A DNA stretch of 64,000 nucleotides, from positions 2,108,001 to 2,172,000 of the forward strand of contig NC_067294.1 in assembly GCF_020740795.1 (NCBI RefSeq), in the 5' to 3' direction. The stretch's first letter is position 1; the number at the start of each line of letters is the position of its first letter. The position numbers and the translations under genes were made by a program. This document shows, piece by piece, positions 46,625 through 61,700 of this stretch. The notes beneath the pieces were generated by a model. It saw only the letters and a list, made by a program, of their open reading frames with translations. It searched no databases and had not been told where the DNA came from. The DNA is from Apus apus. Taxonomy: Eukaryota > Chordata > Aves > Apodiformes > Apodidae.

Positions 46625-48830
46625 TAGTTGATTATTTACTTAGTGAAATATGCAGAATAAAACCAAGCTTAACTTGAAGGAGGAAAAAGATCTCATGTCA
46701 GAGTCTGATCCAGCTTCTAAGAGGGATTAAGGACTTCACACGCAGACCAAGCTAGCCTTGCACCTCTGAATTATCTGAACCCTCTGAAAGAGTGAAGAAA
46801 TGTCCTTGGGGAGGATGAGCCTCCTTTCCAGCTGTTGGATTTGAGAGCAACCAAGGCTGTTTGTCTCCTGGTTCTGTGAGGATAGGTTCAGATCTCCTGA
46901 CCTGGTGTCTCCATCCTCTCCAGAGCCTGCTGGAGCCCTGGGTCATCAATGTTTGGCTGCTTCATGGGCTGGGGTGATTTGCTCCCCAGGAAGGCCAATT
47001 GTTCACACTGACTAGATTGAAGCTTCAAGTGAGTAACTCCAATAGAGCCACCTGCACTGGAAACATCTACATCTGGAGAGACAAACTCTGCTTCAACAGC
47101 TGTTTAGATTTTTATCTTCATTATAGATAAACCTCTTCAAAAAATCATACACATGCAAGAAAAGAAGCCCAGCTTTCCCTATATGAATTTGTATCAAGAA
47201 CACTCAGCTAGCTAATGAATTTGCTAAAAATCACTTACATTGACTTTTAACCAAACACAGCTTCTTCATGGACTGTAACTCTAAAGATCAATTTATTGTC
47301 TCTTTTTTGTTTTTTTAAAGAAAACAAGCAACATAGTTTCTATCCATCCCATCACTGCCCTCCTGTTACTAATCAGAAGGAGAACATTTAGTCTGTGCAG
47401 AAGGCAATAATTCATTCATTCTTGAAAGTACATGAATAAATATAAGTTGTTCGGTGCTTAATTATCTAATCTCATGAGGGCGAAAAGTGATGGATTCATT
47501 ATGTAAATAGACATAAGTAGTCTATTTTAGAGAATAGTTTACATAAATACATTTGTTTTTATTTGAAATTCCTGTTTCACACAGATTGAGAGCAATGCTG
47601 AGATGATTAATTTTTGATAAAATATTCCCATGTTGTGCCAACAGTGTCCTGCTTGGATTGTAACAGCCACACATTTCCCCAGTCAATTTATTAATCTGAA
47701 AAGTAAAATTGCTAATGGTCTAAGAAGCTCTCTTAATTACTTCTGGTAATAGTCATGGCAGTTAAACACTTGACTTAAAAGATTTGTGTCTTTCTTAATA
47801 AGAGTAAAAAACTTACTCTATAGATACTGTATACCATAGTATGCTTACAATCCAAATAACTATGGGAGAGAAATGTTAAAATGTCTAACTTAACCCACAG
47901 AAAAACATTATTTTGTATTTTTGGGACAGATGAGAGTTGTTGCAGCTGCTTTGTGTGTTTCACACCCCCTACTCAAATCTATTTGAATTGATAGAATTAA
48001 GACCAGTTGTTTCTCTACCACAAAAGCAACAGTTGTCTCTTGTGAAAAAGTTTATTTCAGCACTTGCAGGAGTTTAAAAGTTTCTTCCAGTCCTTCAGAA
48101 ATACCTTAGTTTTCAAACAGAACTCCTTAGCATGGCTCTTTCAAAGCAGTGAAACTTTTAAGAACTGCCACTCTCTCTATTTAAACTATGGTGTTTTAGA
48201 GGACCAAAACCATTCGAAACCACTGAACTTTTTTTTCTGTAACTTTTGCAAAATACACCAGCTGAACTGATATATACCTGATTTAAGGCAGAAAAAGATA
48301 GCTTCTGGGGCAGGATGTGGCAAGCCAAGTTTCTCCCTGGAGTGAATTTTTACGGCTGCTCTATAAACCCCTAGGGTTTATCACAGAAATACTGTCAGAC
48401 CATTAAGTCCAGCATGACTTGTGGGAACAGCTGTAGTGTGTACCTATATTACTTCAAAAATAGAACCAAGCCAGACCACAGGGTATTTGAGGTTCAAGAA
48501 GCATTCACATCTAGTTTAAAACCACCGAGACATCAAAAATGGCTGCATCTAACTCTCAGCCAGCATTATGCAATGAATGTGATATGCTGAAAAATGCATG
48601 AGCCAGGAAACAAGGAGCCTCAGAAAAATCCCCACACTGCCTCCAAAGCCCATATGAAAGCTTTCTAAAAAAACCAAACCCAAGCATTTAAAAATAAAGT
48701 GTATTTTTTCTTTCTTCTTCCCACATTTACTGTGTTCATACACCAGTGGCTCAGCAATCATGTACCTCTCAAGTTGTAAAAAGGCATTAATAATATTTTT
48801 CATTGAGCTTTCATTTGTCTTTCTGTAGAC

Positions 48831-49020
48831 TCATAGAATCCCAGACTGGTTTGGACTGGAAAGCATCTTAAAGACCATCTAGTTCCGATTCCCCACCATG
48901 GGCAGGGACACCTCCCACTAGACCAGGTTGCTCCAAGCCCCATCCAACCTGCCCTTGAACTCTTCCAGGGATGAAGCAGCCACAATTTCCCTGGGCAACC
49001 TGGGCCAGTATCTCACCACT
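48831..49020 (-). mobile_element. CR1 LINE fragment, 3' end
   Basis: The plus text TCATAGAATCCCAGACTGGT ... CCATGGGCAGGGACACC ... TTCCAGGGATGAAG ... CTGGGCAACCTGGGCCAGTA is a 190-bp reverse-complement CR1 3' end. It closely resembles the copy at 26275-26409 over the shared part. The open frame at 48928-49308 begins inside it. Confidence 0.9.
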
Positions 49021-52000
49021 CTTGTGGATGACTCCAAGTTTAGCTGTGATGATTATATGGATTTCAAATTTTTTCTGACTCTAGCAATACTCAGGATACT
49101 TAATAGATGCAAAGACTCTGCTTGCTTGTGCTCATGCTGTCCCCAGCCAGACCCTGAGCTATTCCATCCCCCTCCTTTTAAAACTTTAACTCCAGCCATT
49201 GCCCAGCTGGGTTTCGCCTTAATAAAGTCAGAATTCAGTCTCTCTCCAAGGCTTTTGGTGATTTTTCTTACAGCTTCCTGGGTCCCAGGCCAGCAGTATA
49301 AAACCTGAACACATTTCATTTGTAAATTATAGTTACAGAAGCAGGGGAAAAACAATGCAATAAAAAGCAAGGGGCTCTGGGACATATCCAGATATTTACG
49401 CCATGCACCCCTGGCTGGGTGTGCGACTTGAATAATGTCACACAGAACTGCTGCCTCCTGGGCTACAAAGCTGCATTATGGACATAAAGACTCCAGTTAC
49501 ATCAGGGCTCAGCTAAAATGCATCCCGAAGATGCATTTCTCCTCATCCTGATGTTGCTGCCAGTCCTGCCTTGGAGGGTGAGACTTCAGACCAATTTTGT
49601 GCCTGCTGCAGTGATGTGCAGCTCTGGAGCACATTTGGCTGGGGGAGCAGTGCAAGGTCACTGCAAGGTTGCTCTCCAGCAACATTTATCCAGGTAACAT
49701 CTTGTATTTTAAAAATGCATTAGTTGATAAAAACATCTGTGTCAGCAGCCCAGTCCATGTCCTTCCCATATTCAAACTGGCCTAACTAAAGTTCAGAAGA
49801 AAGTCAGAAATGTGCAGACGAACTGCAGTGAACTGCAAAGACGAGGTACTTAAATAACATTCCCTTCTGGGTAAAAGGAAACCAAAGAGCCAAGCACAGG
49901 ACCTAAAGAAAATCCCTTGGTTTCTGCTATCAGCACATCTCTTGTTGCGGGCAGGTTTTCTCCTGCTTAAACCTTTCCCAGGCCAATCCCTGCAGATAAG
50001 AGCCTTTAACAGTGGCAGGAAAGGGCCAGGAACTTGCCCCCACTCCCGCATGGTGCCCAGCAGGCAGCTGAGACCTGTCAACAACATTTTGAAGCAGCAT
50101 TTCAAAGTCAGCGTAACTCAGTGTTTCCCTGGGTTTAGTCTACCGAGAATTGCAGGATGGTCAACAAAATGTTTGGAAGGGACCAACAGAGAAGGGCTAA
50201 ATACTGGCTTCACATGGACACTGAAGCAGCTTTTCCAATGAAGCAGAAATCTCTGCAGAGCTCCAGAGAGCAGGGATGAATAGCGGTTACAGCAGGAGAA
50301 GCAGATCTAAGTCCTAACCCACAAAGACAGGGAGCTCTGCTCTGCCTCAGTTTCCCTTGTGGACAAGACATCTCCAGGCCATTCTAGGAATACTATGTTT
50401 GAAAAGATTTCTCAGCAACTGTGGTAAAAGAGCCACACAAACACTCCCAAGTGTGTCATGTCTGTGGATTTCTCATTAAAAACCCTTAGATAAAATCCAC
50501 ATATAAAACTGAAATTTAATTACACCAAATACTTTGAAGCAGAGATTTGCAGCTACTGCTGCGAGGAATTTAAATTCCAGTAATGCAAGAATGATAAATG
50601 CTGCATCCTTGAAAGAAACAGGAAAAACAAATCATCCAGACTATGATATTAAAAGGCATTTTGAAAAGCAAGATATGCTGGCAAAAAGCAATGTGGCCAG
50701 TCATACTTTGTGTACCAAACCACATTAGCTTCTTGAAACTTTTAAATCTGCAGAGCAAAATGATTTATAGAGGCTGTTCTTTATCATTCAGGCTTATAAG
50801 TCTTATGTCACATAAACCCCCTGGCATTAGAAGAACATTCAGGTTGTGAAGGGAAGCAACGGCAGGAAAGGAGAGCAGGGACAGGCTGCATCACTTGCGT
50901 CGCACGCCTGCCCTTCTTAATTCTGTCAGCATACACTATTTTTGCCCAGAACAGACAGGGCTTATTTAGAGAGCAGCTACTCAATATTTTGTCTTTCTGA
51001 GCTTCTATCTTCAGCCTTATTTTCAAGTATTCCAATGTTGCTCCGAAGGCAGAAATTATTCATGTCTCTCCGGATTTTTCTCTAATATCCTTCACCATTA
51101 AACCCACTTGAGAAACGCTCATGAGCACCTTGACATGTTTGCTTTGAGTGAGTTTTGTGGCGTCAGAGCAGGATTATTTGGCACAAATTACTTTTTAGCC
51201 CCTCTGTTCAGCTCCAGCCCGGCTGAGACCTCCTATCCCTGCCAAGCTCCAGCTGCCCTATGGCGGGCTGGTCCCAGTCTCCTCTCTCTGTTGTAACAGA
51301 TACAGCTCTTCTCATCACCTCCCAATTATCATCTGCCACCTCCACACTTCTTAGGTGTGGCAGAGGCTGACGGGGACAAAACGTGGCATGGTCCTGCTCC
51401 TGGCTCTATGGGGTTGGCTTCCACAGCTTCTCACCCGAGGAAATTCTTCTACCCATACCTGAGAATATTTCCCTGAGTCTGTGCAATTGCACCCATGTTT
51501 GCATCTTAAAGCTTAGCAATTCCTGCCCCTCCAGCTCTCAGCCCACCTCTGCTCCTCTGCCCTGCCAACCTGCCACAACATGTTCCTAGTCATCCATTCC
51601 AAGCAACAATTTTTAAAATAACAAGTACACTTCTAATTTCTTCTTCCTATGAAAACTGTCTTCTCCCCCACCCTCCAATTTTTTGGTTGTTTCCTTCTCA
51701 ATTTCCACTGTATCTCATTAGCTATTGGTATCTGATATTCAACACCTCTGTGCTACCCACCACAGCTTCCCTATAGAGGTGATTATAGACCACAACAGAG
51801 ATTTCTCTTGTACTTAGAGAATTCAACGTGAGATATCATCATTTTGGTAATGGCTGTTAAATATTGACTTTTAAAGCTGATTTCAGTAGGTACATGTCTT
51901 ATTTACATTTAATGATCACAAATTAAAATCAGCTCAATAAAGGGAACAGTTGAGGAATACACATTGCACTGTATTTAATGAATTATTGCTGGTTAAGTCT

Positions 52001-52259
52001 ACAATTTAAATACAAACACAATCTTTAACCATCTACTTAATTTACAGCAGCCTGGAAATCAAGTGGGCCAAATGAAAGCTTGTTTAATGCTAAATTATTT
52101 GCCAGCACAGCCACCATATGCCAAGTGCTACAAATAACAATATTCATCACATCGAGTCTGGGGATAGTTTCTTTTTAAGACTTTTAGCACAGTGCTCATC
52201 ACAAATATGATCAACCAGATGCTCTCCTTTTCCAAGAAACAATTCACTCTTAATGTGAG

Positions 52260-52358
52260 GGAAAAAAAACAAACCCAAAAAACAACAACAACAAAACCCA
52301 CAAAAAAACCCCCACACAAAACAAACAAACAAAACCCAATCAAACAAAAAACAACAAA
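52260..52358. repeat. A/C-rich low-complexity tract (about 100 bp)
   Basis: AAAC, CAA and CAAAC units with A and C runs. It is the longest simple-sequence tract in the window. As in the downstream introns, it would be T/G-rich in an FSTL4 transcript, but no exon is seen to its left. Confidence 0.85.
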
Positions 52359-52548
52359 TATGAAAATTCTCTCAGGCTAAAAGTCCATGTGCACATGTGA
52401 ACACCACAATCCAGAGCAGTTAACATGGTTCCCTCCACAACATTGGTTCCTCCCTCGACAAGAGCTTCCCCTGTCTGCTCCAGCCAAACCTTCCTCCCCC
52501 TCTATTTTGTGCAGCTATGCAGAGACACAGAAACAATGTCCAAAATAC

Positions 52549-52712
52549 CACAGAATCTCAGAATGCCAGGTTGAAAGGGACCTCAAGGATCACCTAGTCC
52601 AACCTTTCTAGGTATTACTGTAGTTTATATGAGATGGCTCAGCACCCTGTCAAGCCGAGACTTAAAATTGTCCAACATGGAGGAATCTACCACTTCCCTT
52701 GGGAGACTGTTC
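52549..52712 (-). mobile_element. CR1 LINE fragment, distinct subfamily
   Basis: CACAGAATCTCAGAATGCC, GGTTGAAAGGGACCTCAAGG, ATCACCTAGTCCAACC begin the reverse complement of a CR1 3' end. The continuation (GGCTCAGCACCCTGTCAAGC, CGAGACTTAAAATTGTCCAA) differs from the copies at 26 and 48 kb, so it belongs to another subfamily or is older. Confidence 0.82.
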
Positions 52713-55700
52713 ATTCACTCACCAAAGGTGACATACAAATGAGTACGTCTACCTAGTGCAGAACATCAGTACTGATGGCTCAATTGCTTTTGCTAATATC
52801 TTACCTAAATAATATCTCTGTGATAGCAAAATCACACCAAACAGGATTAACGTGTAGCTACTGCTCACGATGGTAATGTCACAGCTACAAATTTCTAAAG
52901 TAAAACCTGCAGCCAATAGGAGTATTAAGAAGATCAGTGGTGGGCTTGTACATGCCAGTATGTATTATCCATTGTGTAAATCATGGCTTTGATAATGAAA
53001 CGATCTTCACAAATGTAACATGACATTCATTCACTAAGATACACACATACCTGCAGGGCATTCAGTGAGAAGCTTTCTGCAGTACTTTAACTGATGTGTA
53101 GTCCTTTGTGGCTTATATCCATTCAAAATAATCTCAAATCCTACATTTTTAACTGTAAAAAACCAACTGAAATTTAATGAGTGATTATTTAGTTAGTCCC
53201 AACACTGTTGTGGTACCAGATGTGATGCCTGACCTGGTCTGGGTTAGATTTTATATCTGACTGAGACAAAGCACACCAAAAGGGTCCAAGAACAATCAGG
53301 GATTCTCAGTGCAAAGCTTTTCTCAAACATATACTAAAAAAAATGGTTCATACCCTAGAGAGCTGCAATGAAAATACACAAAAGTGCCAGCACACAATCT
53401 GGGAAACCAAGGCATGGTTAGATAAAATGACTTGCATCAAGCAGAATAAACGTTGTCTCCCTGCTTGTGAGCAGTACTGCAAAGCCCCCCAAAAAGGCAT
53501 AAATGATGTGGGAAGAATGGTTGATATCTTACCCCTGAATTCTGCTTTCAGATGTTTTCACTCTGGTGAGCAACTCAGCTGCAAGTAGTTGGAAAGTATT
53601 TAATAAGCATTAGCTAAATTATGCTATTTGAACCATGTGACACAAATATTCTTTCATTTGTCTTTGACCAAACCTCGAATTTCTCTCTCTTTTCTACTAC
53701 TTTTCCCTTCCCCTTTCTAAGGCTACATTGAGCAAGACAGCAAAATGCCAACATGTGGAACTGAGAAGATTGCTTCTGAGCCTATAAGAAGGGCTTCCCA
53801 CAAACGAAAATGCTTCCAACTAGTGTCAAAAACCAAGAGACACCACTCCTTCAGTGCGGGTCACACCAAGGGGGACCATAATTTTCCATCCCTTTTCATT
53901 AAGACCAGAGGACAACAGTGTCAGCGCTACCCACTGCCTCACCTCCCACCGTGGGCAGTATGAACTTTTCAGGACAAAGCCTCCAGACTATCTGCAAAGT
54001 GGTGGTCAGTTGGGTCATTACATGTGCTCACAGCATAGCAAAGGCTGCAGGCAATGCTTGATAAACTTTGCCAGATAGGTTGGAGAAGTATAGGATCAGG
54101 TTCTGTGACTACTCAAGCCCTCTCTGAAATGATCCACGCTCTTCTGTGCTTTGGCTGTCCCCTGCAACAATCCACCAATGGTACCTGACTGTGAAGCACA
54201 TCAGGGATGTCTCAAGGCGTGCACCAAGGACTGATGTGAATAGGGTCCTCGGATCTTTGCCCCAAGGTAAAGCTGTGCCTGTAATTTTATATCCCCCCTC
54301 TGAAGCCCTGGCTATCTCATTATACTTCATGCACTGCAAATCATTAACGCTCAGTATAAATCAAGAGCACTGCTTATACAGGAAACGTCAAGGATGAAGT
54401 AGTGAAGTCAGGGACATATTGTGAAAAAAGGCTCTTAATGATTCAGAGCAATATATTTCAGATGTTTGAGCAAACAAAGCATTCATAAACCACTGCAGAA
54501 CTGCTCCTTTCAGACTGAATGGAGCCTTTATTCCCAAGTTGCAGATAATAGTGATTGAAGGAAGGAGAAAAGCCAAGGACACTAAGCCAGGTAAATCACT
54601 GCTCCCCGATATTTTAAAGCAGGAAGGCATAGAAATATTTCACGTTGATCTTCCATAATACAGCCTACTGCAGGGTGGAAACTTGCTTAAACTGCTTTGT
54701 CCTAACTTCTTCACTTAGCACCACCGAACTGCTCATAGAAATTTATGCTGTACATTTAAGGCAAAATCATTTCATGTAGGGTTAGAGAGGTTAGAAGGTA
54801 AAAGTCAGAAGATGCCTCCTTCCAAGTCTCCCATTAATATATGGCACCAGGGCTCTGCACACCAGCTATGTTCTTGAAGACCAGCCCAAGGAGAAGCCAG
54901 GCTGTCATGCCTGTCAGAGCAGGCTAACGCACTAGTGAAAAAAGCCTGCATGGGATGGTCTCCTGTGAACACAGTCCTGGGAAACACTTTAGGTCTGAAG
55001 TGATCTCACTCCAGGACTACACGGATTGTATTACTGAAGCTTATGCAGTTTGCTGCACCTTGCAATGGGAGACACAAACCTGCACTTGCTCTTTAGGTGA
55101 GAAACACAGTAAAGGTCCAAGAACTCAAAAGGGTATTTGATGACAGAAGAGGATGCAAGTAGCTTATGTTTGATGACTAATGTTGAGTGGGAGAAGCTGG
55201 CACTTGTCCAGCATGTCAAGGTTAACAATAACATCTCTATTATAAAAAAATGTGGGTGAATCTTAAATGACTACAGATGGTCAGGTGTTGATTTTGCATG
55301 TCCTTTGAAAGACAGTACTGTCAGCAAAACAGTGCCTTCTAACCAAATTTTGAAGTTCAATACTCTGTCAGCAGGAAGAGTGTTGGCTCTTTAACTGACT
55401 CATCAAACTACTGTTCTTTTAGTTTCCTCTAGTGACTTTCCATTTGAGTACTGCTCTGTGGCTGGTTCTCCAGGACAAGAATATCTGCACAGCTCATAGT
55501 TAGTTTTTTTTTCTCTCCCCAGTAATATTCCTTTATGGAAAGACTGTAAAAATCCTTGCTTTACAGATGGTGAGCTGGAGCAGAGACAGACATTATTTAA
55601 AGGCAGTTATACAGTGTTTCTGAACCAGAACCAGACACATGCCTTATTTCCCAAGGTTACTCTTCCAGACTCTCTGAGATTACTTTACAATCCCATTATG

Positions 55701-58700
55701 GGTGGAATAACTACATACACACAGCTGCCCTCTTGGAGCACTTGTCTTAAATGTGAACAAGGTGTGAGTTTTCAGTGGTCGTCATGCCTTGTTTTGACCT
55801 TGGCTTCTGCAAGGGTTTGCAGAAGGGCAGAGTGGGGACAATTACCGTTGAACTGAAAAAACAATCTGAGAGGAGACTGGGAGCTGGATTAAAATATACA
55901 ACTGCTGAGCTGCCAACCTCGCACCACAAGCAATGTCATCAAAAGACTTTCTGCACCTTCATGCTGTTCCACTACACTATAAGTCAGTCACCTGAGCCAG
56001 TATTGCTGGAGTCTTTAGAACCTCGCTCAGCTTTTGCATGTGCTCTGAAGACTTCCTCCAGCTGCTCCTCTCAGGAGCAAAATGGAGTGTGCTACCCCAT
56101 AGCAATGGGGCCCGTGGGACCAGGATGAGTCACCTCCTTGGCTGTGCTGGCATCTTCCTTGCCCCTGCTTCCTGCCTCTTTTCTGCTTCAGCTAGAAGCT
56201 TTTCTTCATCCCCCATTTCTGATGGGGAAGATGACCCTGTGACTTAGGCAGGTGCCCCCCCCTGCAGGTAAGGGCTGGGGTCCCAGAAGCACTGCTGTGG
56301 GGTGCTCCCTCAGCCTCATCATCCCAACATCACTGGTATGTTTATCATCAGGTGATGCACACAAACAGAAAATACACCAGACTAACTCACTTAATTCCAC
56401 TTGTTATTGATGACCTTTCATGACTTTCATAACTCCACCTCGCTCCACCACTCATGAGTTATGGGGTCATCTGTAACTCATGGAAATAAATGAAGTTTCT
56501 CATCAGCCTATTGTATATCCCCATTTATTACCTTTTTATTACCAACCTTTAGAAATTCATCCTCTAGCATCTTGTTTTACAGTGGCATAACATTCAGATG
56601 CAGGCATATATATGAATCAGAGCAAAAGGGTTCCATTCAGTTGAGCTTCTCTGGAGGCTGAGCTATGCTGGCCCTCAGACACAAGTGCCACTTTTCCAAG
56701 CTATCAGACCATATCTGGGCTTCTACAACCGAATTATGCCAGTGCTCTGGATCTTGTGTTTGTACTGAATGAGGTACAATGTTTTCTTCTGACTAATTCA
56801 TGCTAAGATCATTTGTGGAACAAGGTTTGCCAGAAAAATGACATGTTATACAAATCATTGGTTCAAAGGTTTAGAGAAGATGTTTGAGGGCTGGCTGCTG
56901 GAGGATATGCTGGCTGAGCAGCGTTACATACAACAGGGTGGATAATGATCCTTTACAAACTTCAGCTGCAGCGTTTCTGTGCAAGTGCAGCGCTCCTCAA
57001 CAGAGTCACTTTTGTCTTTGACCTGTCAGTAAAATGCCAGAAGAATTAAATCAGACGGTACAGTAATCCTCAAGGTAATACTTAAATTCTTTGGCTGTAT
57101 TTATGGCAGGAGCTCCTGTGCTCCAGGTGCTGGTTTTGCAGGACACGGCAGCCTGTGCGAACGCCTTCCTGGCTGCTCTACTTCCCACACAGCTCCCTCG
57201 GGCCCCTTGGCTTCACAACCCATGAAATGAGCCGTGACCAGTGCTGTCCTGGGCACAGCCCTCCTCGGAAGAAAAGGAAAAAAGACAGGATTGTATTTGC
57301 CAACTAAGGGTAAAATCCTTTGAAAATTTGGGGCTACACACTCCAAGCTGGAGTCGGCGCAAGTGCGGCCCCTTCTCCATGCAACAGAAAACCACAAAGG
57401 TCAAGAGGTTCTTGCAGTCCAGAAGCAGAATAAACCCCGAGGAAGGCTAATGCTAGAACTTCCAGAAGTTTTGCATGACACAAGAAACTGCAGCTGCAGA
57501 TATCAGCTGCTTATCCGTGCAGACAAATTTGAAATAATTAGCCCATGAGCAGAGAACCTATCGAGGGAGCAGCTGCTAATTGCTGCAGTCATTTGCAGCA
57601 CTCAACAGGACGTGAGCGTTAATCTACTAATTTATTTATTTTTAACAGAAAACTTCAAGACCACCATTTAGTGCTCAGTAGGAAAACAAAAGCAACACTG
57701 TTATGGCATGAGAAAACAAACCAGATATTGTGACTCCACTTCTTGCCTGCTGTACCTGGGTGGCCGTGGTGAGGAACATAGTGTCACTGCCCTGTGAAAC
57801 AGATGCAGCAGCTCCAGAACCAGCCCTGAAAGGTTGAAGGTAGGGCATAAAAAAAGGCCTAACTTAAGACGAAAACACAGGGATTACCCACTGAAGCTTT
57901 CAAAATGGGAAAGGACTGGAGACCTGGTAACACTGATCTATGGCCACACTTGCAAACTATGAGAGTGTGCTGTAATCAGGAAGTGTGGGCAGACTGCCCA
58001 ACTCGGAGCAGCTTCATAAAATAAAACAAACAGATCTTCAAAACTATTTTTGAATTAAGTCAAGAATACAGAGAATGCACTGGCTTGTTTCCAAAGGGAG
58101 GGCTAGAAAATAAATCGAAATGACAAGAAAATGGTCTCTGAATCAGGATCACATGAGACTGTTTCTACTGACTTTGTAGAAAGTCAGTTTGCTCTAAAAA
58201 GAAAAATGTCCTTCCCTGGACCCAAATTAAGATTCTCCCTACCTGGAGAGCAGGGACGTCTTCCACCCCAGCTCATGTTGAAGGGCTTGTTCCCCACAGC
58301 TCAAAAGAGGGGGAGAAGGGACAAGGGCCACGTGCCAACCTTGAACCACAGTTGAGAGTTGATCTTTGGAAAAAGAACAGCAGAGTTCCTTCCCGAGGGG
58401 ATGCGCAAACGCGTAAATCTGTCCTGGAGAAGGAATACCATGTGCTTAAATACTCATTGCTCTTGGGAACAGAAATGAGAAGTATGACTCTCTGCTCTTC
58501 ACACAGCAGTTTCCCATTGCAGATCACACTTGTTTTATTTGTAATGGGAAAAAAAAAAATTTACTTAAGTATCCTTTCTTTCCATAACCCTTCCTTGCTT
58601 TGCGCACCAACACCTTCTCAAATAGAGTTTTCCCTGCAAGCCCTGGTAAGAAGCTGGGTCTAGAGAAGCTGAGGAGCAAAGTATATACAGGCCGCAGAAG

Positions 58701-61700
58701 ACTTTATTGGCAGTAAAAGTAGAAGACTTTTACAACCCTTTACAGGTGAATGGGGAAAACTCAATAATGTTCTCTGTCATTATCAAGTATAGTTATTAGC
58801 TTTGAATGCTTTCTAAAATAAGCCTGTCATTAAGACAAACGTCTTGTTAATGGTAGGAATTTCCCAACTGAAGCATTAAAAACCTGCAGTGCCTGCACCA
58901 TTAGCTGCCTCAGAAAGCTCCTCCACACTCCTCAGCTCCATGTCACAATGGCTAGTGTCGCCACCTGCTCCACCCATCTGTGCCACTTTCCCATGGTGGT
59001 TCCCACCCTCTTCAAAGCCTGTCATGGCTCTGTCATGCTGATTCTTCCTGTCTGCATTGCAGACGAAGAGAACATCTGCACTAACTTGAAGTGGAGAAGA
59101 GCACAAGAAGACTAGAAGAAAGACTACCACGTCATGGCCTGCAGCATGTTCAGCTGCTTGATGCCCATCCTGCCCATAATGATATCCTCAACACTCTCTA
59201 TTCCTACATCACAGCTCATTCTGTCTCCATGTTATTACTTATAACACACCACAAGGATGCTGCCTGAACCAACAGAGTAAATGAGTCCTGATTCATGAGG
59301 TCTACAAGCTAGGACTTTGAAACTGGAGATGGCCTCCATAATTAACACAGGGAAAGCCTGAGGTATCTGTCCCTGACTTGAGAAGGCAGCGAAAGCCCAG
59401 AGTAACCAAGGTATTAATTTAAGTCTCTCAGTTAGATGTCCTGGCTTAGGCGGGATGAGGAATGGGTGCTGCGGGACATACTTGCATCACATTTCTGTAA
59501 CTAAAAGTCATGTTTTCCATTACAAAAAGCAATAAAAGAAAATAAATATTTTATAAGCCTGATGGAACCTGACATTTTTTTCCCTCCCTACAAGTGTGAA
59601 GGTAGCTGTAGCCAGCACTGTGCTCCCTGTGTTTCAGTACAACACAAGTTAATATTTTCAGTATTAGTATACACATCCACAGATCCAAGTTCATACCTAG
59701 TGGTTACCAGTACCTGTTGTGAGAAGTGTTAGGCAGAGACTGCAATGATTTCGTTAAATATTTAACGTCTTGTGTTTGTAAGTCCAGATTCTTGTCTTTC
59801 AAAATCTGATTTTCAGCCTCGCCTGGATAATGAAAATTTTAATCATGAGAGAGGTGTCACTGAGCCTCTGCACTGCTAACAGCATCTGGGGCCAGCAAAA
59901 TCACCTTGCCCTTGAAATGACCTTGGCAAAGTGACTTCTATTGACGAAACTGAGTTTCTCAGGTTCTTCTCAAAATAATAGAAATACATCTTCCATAATG
60001 TAATTTAAGGACTAGCTACCAGGCTGATGGCAGTTCTGATTTTATTGATATTAGTTTAGTGAACACTGTATATTGTAAAACTGATAGAGTGGGAAAATGA
60101 CTTCACTAGATATCAAATTTGATGGAGCTGGTAGCTGACTGCAAACCTAAGTATGGGAACTATCACCTAAGGAGGTACTCAGTATTTCATTGTGGATTTT
60201 TTAATGTTTCATATTCAGAATAACCTAAAACAGTGGCCCTGAAAACAATAAAATATGCTTGTGTAAAACCGCCATTTATGTGCAGTTACACTTCATTATC
60301 CCTGTAATCTAACATGGTGGCTCAGAAAGGAGAACATGAACATTTTCTGAGTGATTTAGCAGGATGCTTTAATGATGTATTGAAAATGAACATTGACCCT
60401 ATGTAATAGGTGCTAAACTGACACTCTTAAAGCCCTCCATCCGTTTCACTCAGACTGTCTATCCCTCTTAAATCATCAGAATGTCATTTTTATGATGCAG
60501 ATCCATCTAGTGAGACTATGGGACTGTGAAATGTCATAAAAAAAGGCAGTAAGAAAAAAAATAAAATTAAGTTGCAGGTGGCAAGTATTAGCATTTCAAA
60601 AATGGTCTGTTGCATTACACTATTATTTCATCTCTGTCAAGGGGCAACAAGATTCAATTCTCTCCTTAAAGAGCCTGGGCTGGTGAATGCATTAGCTCAG
60701 GGCACGAGGCACTCCTGTGCCAGCTGAAGGACATTTTACAAGAAAGGGAAAATGTATTTTTTTAGGTCTAAATTTGATAGGACACATGGGTCAGCCTCAC
60801 CCTCAGATGACAAAGCTGTGATTGCTTCTTTTCTTCCCTGTCGTGTTCCTTAGCTCCCAGGCTTTTCATAAATTAAAAGTATTGGAACTTTTGGCCCACC
60901 AGGAAAGCTGCAATAAAAGGCAGGGTGGCAAGGGAGTTAATTGTAACCCTAAAAAGTCTGGCTCTGGCTGGCAGGGTTCGGCCAAGTGCTTAGGCAAGGC
61001 AGACTGGGGACATTTTCTTATGCAAAACAGCAGAAAAGTGGCTCCCTTCAGTTTATTTGTAACCGTAGAGCTTTAAGGTGAAGTGAGATTATAAACTGAG
61101 TTAAAGCCCCTGAAATCAGCACCAGACACAGAAACACCCCATGCAGGATGTCAAGGATCTTTAGTGCTTTCTAAGGGCAAACACGAGGCTCTGAGTGGAG
61201 CTATAATTAAAAAGCATAACTATTCATCAAGGTTTCCTGGAGAGGGGAAGGCGGGCACATCAATGTCATGTTGCCACCAGCCATCCCCATCTGCAGTGAC
61301 TGAAGGATTCATTCTGGCTCTCACTGGAACCTACCACCAGAGGACTTTTATACCTGAAGACCAAAGACACTGACTCAAATAGTGAAATAATTGAGTAAAT
61401 CTGACCATTTCCACCCAGCGGCACCAAGAAAATGCCTTGTTCTGTAACATGTGAGCACCTCAACAACTGTGACATTTAATTATTATACCCTGGGAAGAGT
61501 GAGAAAGGGGATCTCAGCAGCAAGCCCAACCTGCCCAGGCTTGCAGGGGCATGGAAGCTCCCACACAGCACCCCAAAGCAGATTCAGCTCCAATATCCTC
61601 ATCTTTCAAGAGCTAGAACCCCAACAGTCTCAAAGATCCCTAATAGATTTTGATTCTCACCTCCCAGAGAAGATGAAAACTGAATATTTTGAACTCTTTG

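Noticed and set aside
48928..49308. 126-codon plus-strand frame
   Set aside because: It starts inside an antisense CR1 fragment, so the frame is retrotransposon-derived noise.
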